Source: Cunninghamia lanceolata (Eukaryota; Streptophyta; Pinopsida; Cupressales; Cupressaceae). Taken from it: 64,000 bases of DNA. Positions 47,549 to 57,925 of this stretch are shown here, piece after piece. Location of the stretch: positions 10,794,501 to 10,858,500 of the forward strand of contig BSBN01000140.1 in NCBI GenBank assembly GCA_027924645.1. The letters run 5' to 3'. Under the pieces are notes generated by a model that saw nothing but the letters and a program-made list of their open reading frames with translations, was not told the origin of the DNA and made no database searches. Every line of letters starts with the position of its first letter. The first letter of the stretch is position 1. Made by a program: the position numbers and the translations under genes.

Positions 47549-49250
47549 AAATTTGGATGCCTCCTTCCATAAAACAACAAATCATAAAGATCATCATCCC
47601 TTAGGGCACCAATGCAAAGAATTAAAGCCAAATCCATCTAAAAGGCTACCTAAGCCCATACCTTGAAAAGAAAAGGCCAAAAATAAAATGCTTTGGGTAC
47701 TAAAGAAAAAATAAATCAAGTTAAATGAAGCTTACACATCTCAAAAATCCCAACAAACCTCTTCTATCAAAAAATTTCAAAAATCCATTCCATTCAAAAA
47801 TCTCAAATTCCTTCATCCCAAAAGCAAAACAAAAATAATAAAAATCCTAAGTCTATGTGGGTACCTAAATCACTAAATCAACCATTACTTAAGAAGAACA
47901 TGTCTATTTCTTGCTAGACCTCCTCCAAATGAAAAGCTTCAATGTTTGTTACGGTGCATGTGCAACCATTGGTATTGGTTCATGTCCATTCCATAACTTT
48001 CCCATATACCTTCATCTCCCCATCCTTCATCTATATTATCCTACATATTTCCCCCATCACTTCCCTATGGTTCATGCTTTTGCATGAGCCTTTCATCTAT
48101 GATTTTGCATAAGTCCTACATAATCCACTATCCTACCCTACCATAAACCTTATAATCAACTATCCTTCCATACATAATCCACATCATAATCAACTATCCC
48201 CCATCCATCCTTGCATAAACCTTTCATAATCCATTGTCCATATACTCCATCTCCATCTCAAGCAATCCCCTAACAACATCTATGACCATAATGACATTTG
48301 ACATGGTCTATATGTGACATTCATCTTTAATGGGACTATCACCTTTCATGGAACTAGATTCTTGAGTCCCTTTTATCCATATCCACCTATCCAATCCAAA
48401 TATCCACATAAATAAAAAAGAGAAAAAAAAGTGAAGAACAAATCAAAATAGTAAAGATAAATCCCTTTGTCCAATGGTGAAAACCACCCTTGGTGGCACC
48501 TTGGATAAGTACCATGATGAAAACCTATAAAACAAGTGTCATGTGTAGGTTGATTATCTATCACTTACACTTGGGGACTTGTTGTCTCATAAAAAATTTC
48601 TATCCTATCATACCATTTCCATACCATCCTACCATCCTTATCCATTATACCCACATACCTATCATATTGAATCCATTCATCCTTCCTTCCTCCTTTTGAT
48701 CTTCATAAAAATATGGGGGCAAAATGTTGACAAATGTTTTGGATATCACTTGATATACCTCATCCTTTCCAAACAATCCTATCATCACCTTATTATCATA
48801 AGTCATGTAAAATCCTAAGCATTACACCTAGAATGGGGCATATTATCCCTAGGTTACATAGTCTTTAGAGATCAAATACTAACTCCCTTGTGATGCATAC
48901 ATCCATCCCCTCCATTATTGCCTATCATTTTACCCATCCATCTGTCATGAGTCTTCAATCTATTATTGGTTATCCTTTTACCCATCCATTATCGCCTATT
49001 CTTTTACCCATCGATCTATCATGAGTCTTGCATCCCACTTACTATCACCTATCCTTCCATGCATCCCATACTACATCCATCCTAGCATCTAGACTTGGTT
49101 TTCCCTTGTCATTGGTGTCTAGTATAAAGACTATCGAAATTGTCATCCAATGCCATCCCAAAACATTTCAAAACAATATAAAAAATTTAAAACATTTTTT
49201 TGATGAATATGCATGTCTATTACTATAAAAAAAATACAAATTCACGAAAA
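47549..49250 (+). other. O internal segment, no clear gene
   Basis: Short degraded coding-like pieces up to about 47950, then C/T/A-rich DNA made of words such as CATCCATC and CCTATC. A polypurine-like ATATGGGGGCAAAA stands at about 48710-48723 followed by TGTTGACAAATG, but no matching LTR was found. Confidence 0.45.
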
Positions 49251-49332
49251 AAATTTGAGGGACACAAGGTCACCCTACAAAGTCCAACATCATGTGGGCA
49301 AAGCCCAGAGAGAAGAAAAATAAATTAAAACA

Positions 49333-49930
49333 ACATAAGAAGTTGACTAAGTGGCAAGGGAAATACCAGCAGGTGGCAATGGAGGATCCTTATTCTCTAA
49401 ATTGTCCCAAATGTCATTGGGGTCTGGGGTATCCTCAGGAATGAACTAACCATCCTCTACTTCTCCTTCTTTTTTTTCATCATACGTCAGGGAAATAGCC
49501 AAGGCCAATGTGGGAAATACTTTCAAAAAATCTAGCCAACCAGAGTTTTGCCAACAACTTGCACCTCCAATATGTTGATCATCCCTTCCACAACCCCACA
49601 AAGAATTGCCATGTGGAGGGGAGGTAGAGCACTGCTAAGTAGCTCCATCCCGTGGGAGAGAAGTAGAGTGTCACCTAGGAAGACCACCACTACCAGAGTG
49701 GCACCTGGATTGGGAGCAGGGTTTTGAGAATGGTGGTCAAGAGAACTCCTGCCACGTCTTCATCCCTGAGAGGGAGAATAACCCTAAGAAGTCAAAGCAT
49801 TAGGAGGGACCCAGGCCATAGTGCAAAGGGCATTGCCCCAGTGGTCCAGGAGCTCCTAGAGGTGAGCAACCTCCAAAGCCACTTTGTTTGCTTGAACTTG
49901 AATCTGAAGAAGCACATTGTTGCAAATACA
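49333..49930 (-). pseudogene. Degraded antisense ORF near the 3' end of O
   Basis: On the minus strand a coding-like reading runs from about 49930 to 49349. Its start is coil-like (QIQVQANKVALEVAHL), then SLDHHSQNPAPNPGATL, then a hydrophobic stretch VVVVFLGDTLLLSHGMELL (about 49690-49630) and VVEGMINILEVQVVGKTLV. After one frame change near 49540 it continues with LAISLTYDEKKEGEVEDG and ends with PPLPPAGISLAT and a stop. Breaks are a few TAG/TGA codons and the one frame change. It lies antisense to O between its coding part and 3' LTR, where Tat-lineage gypsy elements are known to carry antisense ORFs of unknown role. It might instead be captured host sequence. Confidence 0.4.
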
Positions 49931-49949
49931 AGCTCTAGTAAACATAGAG

Positions 49950-51522
49950 ATATATGTGACTATAGTATGATGAGCAAAAATAGAAAAAATATATATCCTT
50001 CCATAATGAAAATAAAATCCCCCCCATAAAACATGCCATATCTGAGGAAATCTAGATGGCTAATGATGCCAATCACCCAAAAGGATCATGTGCCAGGAGA
50101 AAGGTTTTGGATGAAATGGCCAAAAAAAAAGCACCAATCTAGTTCCAAAGGTTCTGGGCACATCAGTAAAACTATAAAATATGCATAAAAGTCTCTAGTT
50201 GGCCACAAAATGGTCATTGAGGATTAGCAATGCCTAAATGATGGAGGCAAGATCCAATTGGAAATCCTTGGAAAACCACACACCATGCAAAATGAGCCAA
50301 CTTAGGTTAAACAATTGAAGACCAAATAGTCTAGAATCACCTTTGCCAAACAGAAGGTGAAGACTGCAAATGCTAGTGGTTGTTCAAAGAAGATACCATT
50401 GGCAAATGTGGTGATAGCCAACAATATCCAAGTCAAGGTTTATATCGGCAAAAAGCGATCTTAGGAGACCACAACCAATCCTTCCACCATGGCTTAGTAG
50501 AAAAAATACCATTCTTGTGAATAAAAAATAAAAAAATTTCACCAAATACAAAAAATAAAATATCCAACAAAAATCCAAGAAATAATCCAAATGCAAGACA
50601 TCCTTAATCCATACTAATCAAGTTAATCAATCTATCCAAATCATCCAATCACATCCTTTGTCTTGATCCTAATCTTGTTGTAAACCCAATCAATTAATTA
50701 ATCAATCAATCAATCAATCAATCATCATCATCAATGGGATATGTCTTTCCCACATCCTTGTGTTGATCTACGGATATATTGTTCTTCGCAATGACAACAT
50801 TATCTTAATCCTTATGTTGACCTAGGGATAGATCATTCCCCACAATGACAACACTATCATCATCAATCAATTAACATTGGTTTAAAGCTTCACAGGGGCA
50901 ATATCTTTTTTGTTTTTGTGTCATTTGTGCATGCATGCTTGCTTGCTTGTGTATGTTATCATTTTATCTTGCATTTGTATCAAGTCTGTATCATTCCATC
51001 TAATATTCATATCTTGTGTATGTTGGAATATCTTTTTGCACTATCCTTTGCATCTAAGGTCCTATCATACCTTTTGTGCATTAGGACTTTAAAGCTCTAA
51101 GTTTTCTTCCTAATACATCTAGACAAGCTTGTATAACACTAGGTGCACAAGACACATCACCACCCTGGTCCTTATACCTTGGTGCAATGTCTAGTGGTAT
51201 ATCAAACTATGTGATTGCTCACATCATTGTAGCATAATATATCATCCATCTCTTTCATCCATCCCTTATCTTGCATCCTCCATTTTCTTATCCATCCTTT
51301 ATCATTTCATTTCATTTCAAGAGCATACCCATGTTCTTCCAATCTACCTATCCTCTTGAAGGGGCATCATCCTATCCTTAAATCATCATCCCATTTCTTC
51401 ATCCATTCCTCCTTGTCACATTTTCAAGTGGTTGGGGCATCCTTTTCCTCTGTCCACACCTTATCTTATTTGACACGATGTTACTTCTCTTGGTCACAAC
51501 GTCATCTCAAAGAGGGGTAAAA
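49950..51522 (+). other. O 3' noncoding region with microsatellite and polypurine tract
   Basis: An (AATC)n microsatellite lies at about 50689-50735. A two-unit repeat of about 55 bases (TTGATCTACGGATATATTG / TTGACCTAGGGATAGATC) lies at about 50757-50870. From 51240 to 51480 the plus strand is rich in CATCC words. The polypurine tract AAAGAGGGGTAAAA precedes the 3' LTR at 51523. No gene was seen. Confidence 0.55.
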
Positions 51523-51608
51523 TGTAAATACCTAAAATTGTCCATGTCTTACAACATCACCTTGTCGATCATTACTTATGACATTTTGTTCTAGGACCCT
51601 TACATACC
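51523..51608 (+). repeat. O 3' LTR, left part
   Basis: Begins TGTAAATACCTAAAATTGTCC and matches the first 85 bases of 23680-24554. It is cut at 51608 (ATACC) by the chromovirus insertion and resumes at 59440. Confidence 0.88.
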
Positions 51609-52195
51609 TAGTGCAGGATCACCTCTTCAACAAGCCAAATATACATCTGAGGGAGAAGACTAAGGTGTTAATATATTGTCATATTTTATGCATTTCTATG
51701 TTTGTTCCTATTGACGTGTAGTCTTTATGGTTGTGATTTCATGTTTGTAATAAAGACCCCATCATGTGAACTAGTGTTACAAATTTGGCAGCTTGATAAG
51801 CCAATTTGAACATCTTGGGCAATTGGGGTATGTGGATGATTAAGTCTTGTGTGTTATCTTATTGATGTTCTAGGGTGTTTAATTCATGTCATGTATCAAA
51901 CATGTGTCGTGTGATTAGTTAGTTTTTTGATATTCCATTTGGAAGTTGTAACAACTCCAATTTTTGGTATTCTGGTTGGAACTGAATGGAAAGAAACTAT
52001 AAACACCTTCAGGACTAGGATCCCAAGGCGGAGAGGATGAAGTTTGATTGAAGAAATATAATTTTGTCAGTTTGCAATTACAAGTTCTGTGTTCTGCATA
52101 CATTCCTTGCACATCAAACTGTGGTGTGTATATTCTCTACATCAAATTGTTCGGTACATAATCTAGTTTCTATCGTCGAAGATGCAAGATTGAGA

Positions 52196-52234
52196 CCATT
52201 CCACTGGTGGATTTCTTTGAAATCAGTGGAATGG
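52196..52234 (+). other. Perfect 11 bp stem-loop in chromovirus LTR
   Basis: Arms CCATTCCACTG (52196-52206) and CAGTGGAATGG (52224-52234) with a 17-base loop. The same structure is intact in the 3' LTR at 58459-58497. It would lie in the 5' untranslated RNA, downstream of the TATA box. A role in dimerisation, packaging or translation is possible but not shown. Confidence 0.75.
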
Positions 52235-52415
52235 ACCCTATAAATAATTTTCTATTTTGTTTTCCTTTTGTTCATGATCATGGTAGAGTGGAACAGAGGA
52301 TCTAGTAGAGAGCCTAGCATCTCTATGTGCTAGGGCTCGACAGATAGAATCTGAGTTTGGTGGTAGAGGACGTCCTCGACATAAGATTTCAGATTGTATC
52401 TCTGACTGTACATTT

Positions 52416-52690
52416 TGTGAGTATATCGCATTTGTATGTTAGGAACATTTTTTCAGTATCCCGTAGATGTATGTGAAGAGACATTTTCGGTGTATACTGC
52501 TAAAGCATGTTGGTTATGCAATTTGTGAGTATACGTCAATTGTATGTCGCAAATAGTGTGTGTATATCACAATTGTATGTGAGTATCATTCTATGTATAT
52601 CCTACAATTATATGTTGAAGACAATCTATGTGTCTATCATAGTTGTATGCGAGTGACATTTTGTGAGTATACTGCATTTGCATATCAAGG
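52416..52690 (+). repeat. Degenerate 35 bp repeat array in chromovirus LTR
   Basis: About eight units with core TGTGAGTATA-TGCATTTGTATGT, such as GTGAGTATACGTCAATTGTATG and TGTATATCCTACAATTATATG. The matching array in the 3' LTR is 58681-58955. Confidence 0.65.
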
Positions 52691-53170
52691 GGTTGTATGT
52701 TACAAATGTATACAGTGAATGTACATTTTGAAGGTACATTAGGTAAGATATAAAGGAGGTCAACGAGAGGTCAAAGATGGATTTTGTATGCATATTGAAG
52801 AATGTATATTTTGGTTAGGTTACAAAGGTATATTTCAAATGTACATTGTTGATATGCATTTCAAAGGATACAATGAGTGACCGGCAGAAGCGGTAGAGAA
52901 GGAACTAGCCTAGCAAGTCAAGTAATGTATGCATAAGGTTGAATGTATTTGTGCATCGTGGAAGGCGACTTGAAGAGTCGTGGATATTGGAGTAACTCTA
53001 AGCATCGGGGTGAAGCATTCTGGTGGAGCCGATAGTGAAAGTGTTGCCGATGGTGGACTTTGGGAAGACATGGGAAGTTTCCTACTGATAGAGGAAAGTA
53101 GTGATCGTAAGAAGGTAGTGAGGTTGTAGAGATATGAGAAGTTGTTCAAATCTCTTAGAGCTCTACATCA

Positions 53171-53183
53171 AGTGGTATCAGAG
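53171..53183 (+). other. Chromovirus primer-binding site
   Basis: AGTGGTATCAGAG right after the LTR; TGGTATCAGAG is the initiator-Met tRNA primer site. It fixes the LTR end at 53170. Confidence 0.9.
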
Positions 53184-53219
53184 TGAAGGAGTATCCTTTG
53201 GGTAGAAGGGGAAGACAAG

Positions 53220-54310
53220 ATGTCAGACGAAGAGGAGTCACAAGAGTACCAAGCAAAGATGACCAACCCTAGTTGGTCATTCTAGTGAAAAAGCAATTGG
53301 TAGAGAGCAAAGAAGTTAGGGCTCAGAATCAGGCCTTGAGAAGTGAGTTAGAGAAGTTGAGAGACAAAGTAGAGAAGTGAGAAGAAGATTTTGGTGATGA
53401 CTGGGATAAAGAGAAGATCCCTAGGCAAGAAGAGATGGAGGTTCTTGCAAACCAGAGACCCTTGATCAATGCCCTCAAATCCATGGAGAGAAGGACCGTG
53501 GGTATGAAACTAGACTTGCCCATGTTTGCAGGAAAAATGGATCCTAATTTAGTGATGGAGTGGATTGACTCCTTGAATAATTTCTTTGAGACCGAGGATA
53601 TAATAGACCACCAAAGGGTGAAGATGGCCCAATCCAAAATGAAAGGGGCTGCACTAACTTGGTGGACTTTCATCCAGGATGATACGGTGAAAGAGGGAAA
53701 GAACAAATTTTCTACTTGGAAGAAGATGATGGCTTTAGTGAAGGAAGCCTATGTTCCATTGGATTACAACATCCAATTACAGAAGAGAAAACAAAACTTG
53801 AAGCAAAAGGAGTTAGATGTTAGTTCATACACTGAAGAGTTCATGAAACTAGGTGTCAAGGAAAAGGTAAAAGAGGGTGAGGATTAGAAGGTGGCAAGGT
53901 ACTTCAATGGACTGAGGTTTGCCATCCAGAAAGATTTAAATCTGCATAACCTAGATATAGTCCAAAAGTGCTACCAATTGGCACTCAAAGTGGAAGAGAA
54001 ATTAAAGAGAAGACAAGAGAAAAATAGTAGAGGAAGAGGGAGATAGAAAAGAGGGGGAAGAAGTCCTTTCAGAGGCAAAGGAAATGGATTTGGATACCAA
54101 GGTGAATCCAATCAAGAGAACCGTAAAGGAGACATCAGTCAAACCCAAGGGGGAAGTTACAATCAAAGAGGAAACTTTAGGGGTAGAAGACAACCATTCA
54201 GAGGGAGATCTCAGGGAAGAGGACCTCTCAGATGCTACAATTGCAATAAAGGAGGCCACATAGCTAGCAGATGTCCAGAAAAGGCAACAAGTTCAATGGG
54301 AGAAAGGAGG
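53220..54310 (+). pseudogene. Chromovirus gag with zinc knuckle
   Basis: ATG at 53220 (MSDEEESQEYQAKM). One base change of frame between about 53260 and 53285 moves the reading into the frame used by all of pol. A coil-like helix (QNQALRSELEKLRDKVEK) comes first, then the gag core at 53480-53890 (LPMFAGKMDPNLVMEWIDSL, KGAALTWWTF). A basic Arg/Gly-rich stretch (54000-54220) precedes the knuckle CYNCNKGGHIASRC at 54233-54274, intact. Stops at 53378 (TGA), 53885 and about 54044 (TAG). It forms the particle and binds RNA. Confidence 0.88.
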
Positions 54311-57300
54311 ACAAATCTAATCCAAGAGTCTGATTGTCAAAGTGTAACAAGCTCAAACACTTTTCAAAGTGTGAATGCTCTTGACAGTTATGGGTATCCT
54401 GAGAGAGGAGAAGATTTGATGATGAGGAGAGCAATGACCACCATGAAGGTGCCTGACAAAGAATATCCACAAAGGAAGTCTCTCTTCAGAACCACTTGCA
54501 AAGAAGGAGGAAAGGTATGTAAAGTTCTAATTGACTCTAGATCCACTAAAAATTTTGTGTCCATTAAAATGGTAGAAAAGCTTAAGCTTAGAAGACTATG
54601 ACACCCTTGCCCATACAAGGTCTCATGGCTCACCCAAGGTTAGTAAACAGTTGTGGAAGAGTAGGCTTGGGTGGAGTTTCAAATTGGAACATACAAGGAC
54701 AAATTATTGTTTGACATTGCCAAGATGGATGCTTGCCATCTCCTATTTGGGAGACCATGGCAATATGACTTAAAAGCACACCATGATGGAGTTAGGAACA
54801 CATATTCAATCACCAAGGATGGTAAGGTGATAGAATTGCTACCATTGATGGAGAATAAGGAGGAATCAAAGGGGAAAGAAGTTAAGGTGATGATGGTATA
54901 AGGTAAACAATTAATGAAAGAGATAGTGGAAGAAGGTGTAGTTGCATATGCTCTAATTCCATGCCTAAAGGTGAACAAGGAATAGCAGTAGGAAGTCAAG
55001 GGAGAGAAGAGGCAAAGGTACATAGATCCAGTTGTCCAAGAGCTATTAGACAAGTATAAAGGCATCATCTCTGATGGAATGCCAAGGTCCCTACCACCTA
55101 TAAGGGACATTAGCCATTGCATAGATCTGATCCCAGGATCTACACTTCCAAACAAGGCAGCATATAAGCTTACCCCAAAACAGAATGCAGAGGTAGCAAG
55201 GCAGATTAAGGAGTTGTTGGAGACAGGCCTAATTGGCAAGAGTTTAAGCCCATGTGTAGTACTGGCTATCCTAGCACCAAAGAAGGAAGGCACTTGGAGA
55301 CTTTGTACTAATTCAAGGGCTATCAACAAAATAACAATCAGGTATAGGTTTCCAATCTCTAGGATAGAAGATTTGCTTGATTACTTGGGGGGTACTAAAT
55401 ATTTCACAAAAATAGATCTAAAGAGTGGCCATCGTCAGATTAGGATTATGCTAGGAGATGAATGGAAAATTGCATTTAAGACCAATGAGGGGTTATATGA
55501 GTGGAAGGTCATGCTTTTTGGTTTATCCAACACCCCTAGTACCTTTATGAGGTTGATGAATGAGGTCTTAAGGAAATTCATAGGCAAATTTGTCATAGTA
55601 TATCTAGATGACATTCTGATTTTTAGTAATACAAGGGAAGAACACCTCAAACATATAGACTTGGTCCTCAAAAGGTTACATGAAGAGTAGCTAATGATCA
55701 ACTTGGAGAAGTGTTTGTTCATGTAGGAGGAGATCATATATTTGGGTTTTGTCATTTCACAGGGAAAACTGAAAATGGATCAAGAGAAGGTAAGTGCCAT
55801 ATTGTCTTGGCCAACTCCTAGAACCATGAATGATGTTAGAAGTTTCCATGGGTTAGCAACCTTCTATAGGAAGTTCATAAAAGGGTTTAGTCATGTTTGT
55901 GCACCCATGCTTGACACCATAAGAGGAGGACAGAAGTGTAGATTCACCTGGACACAGGAGGCAGAGCAACCAGTCCTTGCACTTCCTAACTTCAACAAGA
56001 TTTTTCAAGTAGAATGTGATGCAAGCCACCTGGCAATTGGAGTAGTATTTAGTCAAGAAGGTAGGCCTATTGCATTTTTTAGTGAGAAACTAAATGATGC
56101 AAAGAAGAGATACTCATCATATGATTTGGAGATGTATGCTCTAGTACAGTCACTCAAAAAATGGAGGCATTACTTGATGCCAAAAGAATTCATAGTGTTC
56201 ATAGATAATCAGGCCCTTAGTTTCATAAACAGTCAAGAGAAGCTTAACCATAGGCATATGAAGTGGGTGGAGACTTTGTAAGCTTTCAGCTTCACACTCA
56301 AGCACAAGAAAGGAGTCAAGAATAAGGTAGCAGATGCTTTGAGTAGGAGGGCTCTAACCATAAATCAGATCCAATTGGAGAGTGTTGGAATTAACTCTTT
56401 GAAGACCATGTATGATGTTGATGAAGACTTTGGAGAGATCTATAAGGTATGTACTTCCTTTGGTGACAAATATCATGTTGAGTTCTCTGAATTTTTGATA
56501 CAAGATGGATTACTTTTCAAGGGTGGATAGTTGTGTATTCTACGGTGTTCTATGAGACTAAATATCATTAGGGAGAAACATTGTGGGGCCATGGCAGGAC
56601 ATTTTGGTCTACATAAGACTCTTGATCTTGTGAAGAGGCATTACTATTGGCCCAAGTTGCAGTCAAATGTGAGAAGATTTGTGGAGGCGTGTGTGATATG
56701 TTAGAAAGAAAAAGGGAGATCAACTAATGCAGGCTTGTATCGGCCACTACCCATTCCTTCTAGGCCATGGGAGAGAATAAGCATGGACTTTGTATTGGGT
56801 TTGCCTAGGACAAGGAAGGGATATGATAGTGTTTTTGTTGTAGTCGACAGATTTAGTAAAATGGCACACTTCTTGCCATGGAAAACCACTTGTGATGCTT
56901 CAAATGTTGTAGATCTATTTTTTAAAGAGATAGTGAGAATACATGGATTACCATTGAGCATAGTGTTAGACAGAGATGTGAAAATTATTGGCCACTTTTG
57001 GAGGACTCTTTGGAGGAATCTTGGAACCAACTTATCCTTCTCATCATCCTACCATCCTCAAACAGATGGTCAAATTGAAGTGGTTAACCATTCATTGGGA
57101 AATCTGCTCAGGTGTTTGACAAGGTAGCATGGAGAGAAGTGGGATAACATCCTACCACAAGCAGAATTTTCCTACAATGACACCGTTAATATGAGAATAG
57201 GGAAGTCACCTTTCCAGGTGGTATATGGCATTCATCCAAGGGGTATTTTGGAGCTGAGAGATCTGCCTATAGGAGAGTCTATTAGTGTATATGGAGAAGC

Positions 57301-57925
57301 TTTTGCATCAGCCATCAAAGAGGTGCATGATCAAGTCAAGACCCAACTATAACAAACCACATTAAAGTACAAAGCATATGCTGATAAGAAGAAGAGAGAT
57401 GTCCAGTTTGATGTTGGACATTTAGTGTGGGTTCATCTGAAGAAAGAAAGGCTCCCAAAAGGTAAACATACCAAGTTAATGCAGAGGAAGATTGGACCAT
57501 GTCAGATTTTGAAGAAGTGTGGGTAGAATGCTTATGAGATCCAACTCCCTCCTGACCTTGGATTATCACCCATTTTCAATGTATGTGATTTAACTCCATA
57601 CAAGCATAATTCAGATATAGGATAGGAAACATTAAAAGGTACGGCAAATGATGATATTCCTAAGCATGATCCACCAAAATTGAAGAAGATTTTAGACTCA
57701 AGAGTGGCAAAGAAGACAAGGAATAAAGAGTACATGGAGTACTTGGTGGCTTGGCACGGGAAACCCGATTCAGAAGCAGTTTGGATGACTAAAGATCAGA
57801 TCACAAACCATGGTATAGACCTTCAAACTCTCATCTCAAGTGGGCTTGAGATTTCTTCTTTCGGGGAGTATGGTGTAGGAGCACCTCTTCAAGAAGCCAA
57901 ATATACATCTGAGGGAGAAGACTAA
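54310..57925 (+). pseudogene. Chromovirus pol: protease, RT, RNase H, integrase, chromodomain
   Basis: In one frame throughout. Protease VLIDSRSTKNFVS (about 54515-54555; Gly of DSG is Arg). RT: LPPIRDISHCIDLIPGS (55093 on), ITIRYRFPISRIEDLLD, FTKIDLKSGHRQI (first Asp), YLDDILIFS (55600-55627). The RT/RNase H joint lost about a dozen residues in frame near 55960 (TQEAEQPVLALP). RNase H: VECDASHLAIGVV (56010), AYDLE-like SYDLEMYAL, FIDNQALSF, KNKVADALSRR. Integrase: HCG/C-IC zinc part (56580-56700), [14 protein letters not shown] and GQIEVVN as D, D, E. Chromodomain YLVAWHGKPDSEAVW (57739-57783) targets integration to marked chromatin in the family. The last 55 bases lie inside the 3' LTR. Confidence 0.92.

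Larger units (their letters stand above)
51609..53170 (+). repeat. Chromovirus 5' LTR
   Basis: Starts TAGTGCAGG (TG mutated to TA) and ends CTACATCA. TATA box TATAAACA at 51998-52005. About 200 bases downstream lies a perfect 11-base-pair hairpin (52196-52234), then a second stem (52311-52337) and a run of about eight degenerate 35 bp repeats (52416-52690). Confidence 0.9.

Noticed and set aside
48710..48740. Polypurine-like tract followed by TGTTGAC, as if a further LTR began at 48724
   Set aside because: No second copy of the following sequence, and no LTR end or target duplication was found. Kept as O internal DNA.
54679..55329. 216-codon minus-strand open frame
   Set aside because: It lies opposite the protease/RT reading of the chromovirus, which has clear motifs in the plus frame. 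The minus frame shows no domain.
55079..56281. Reading the chromovirus as an active gene
   Set aside because: Stops at about 55688, 55724 and 56279 in the best conserved part, and about 19 overall, rule out a functional polyprotein.
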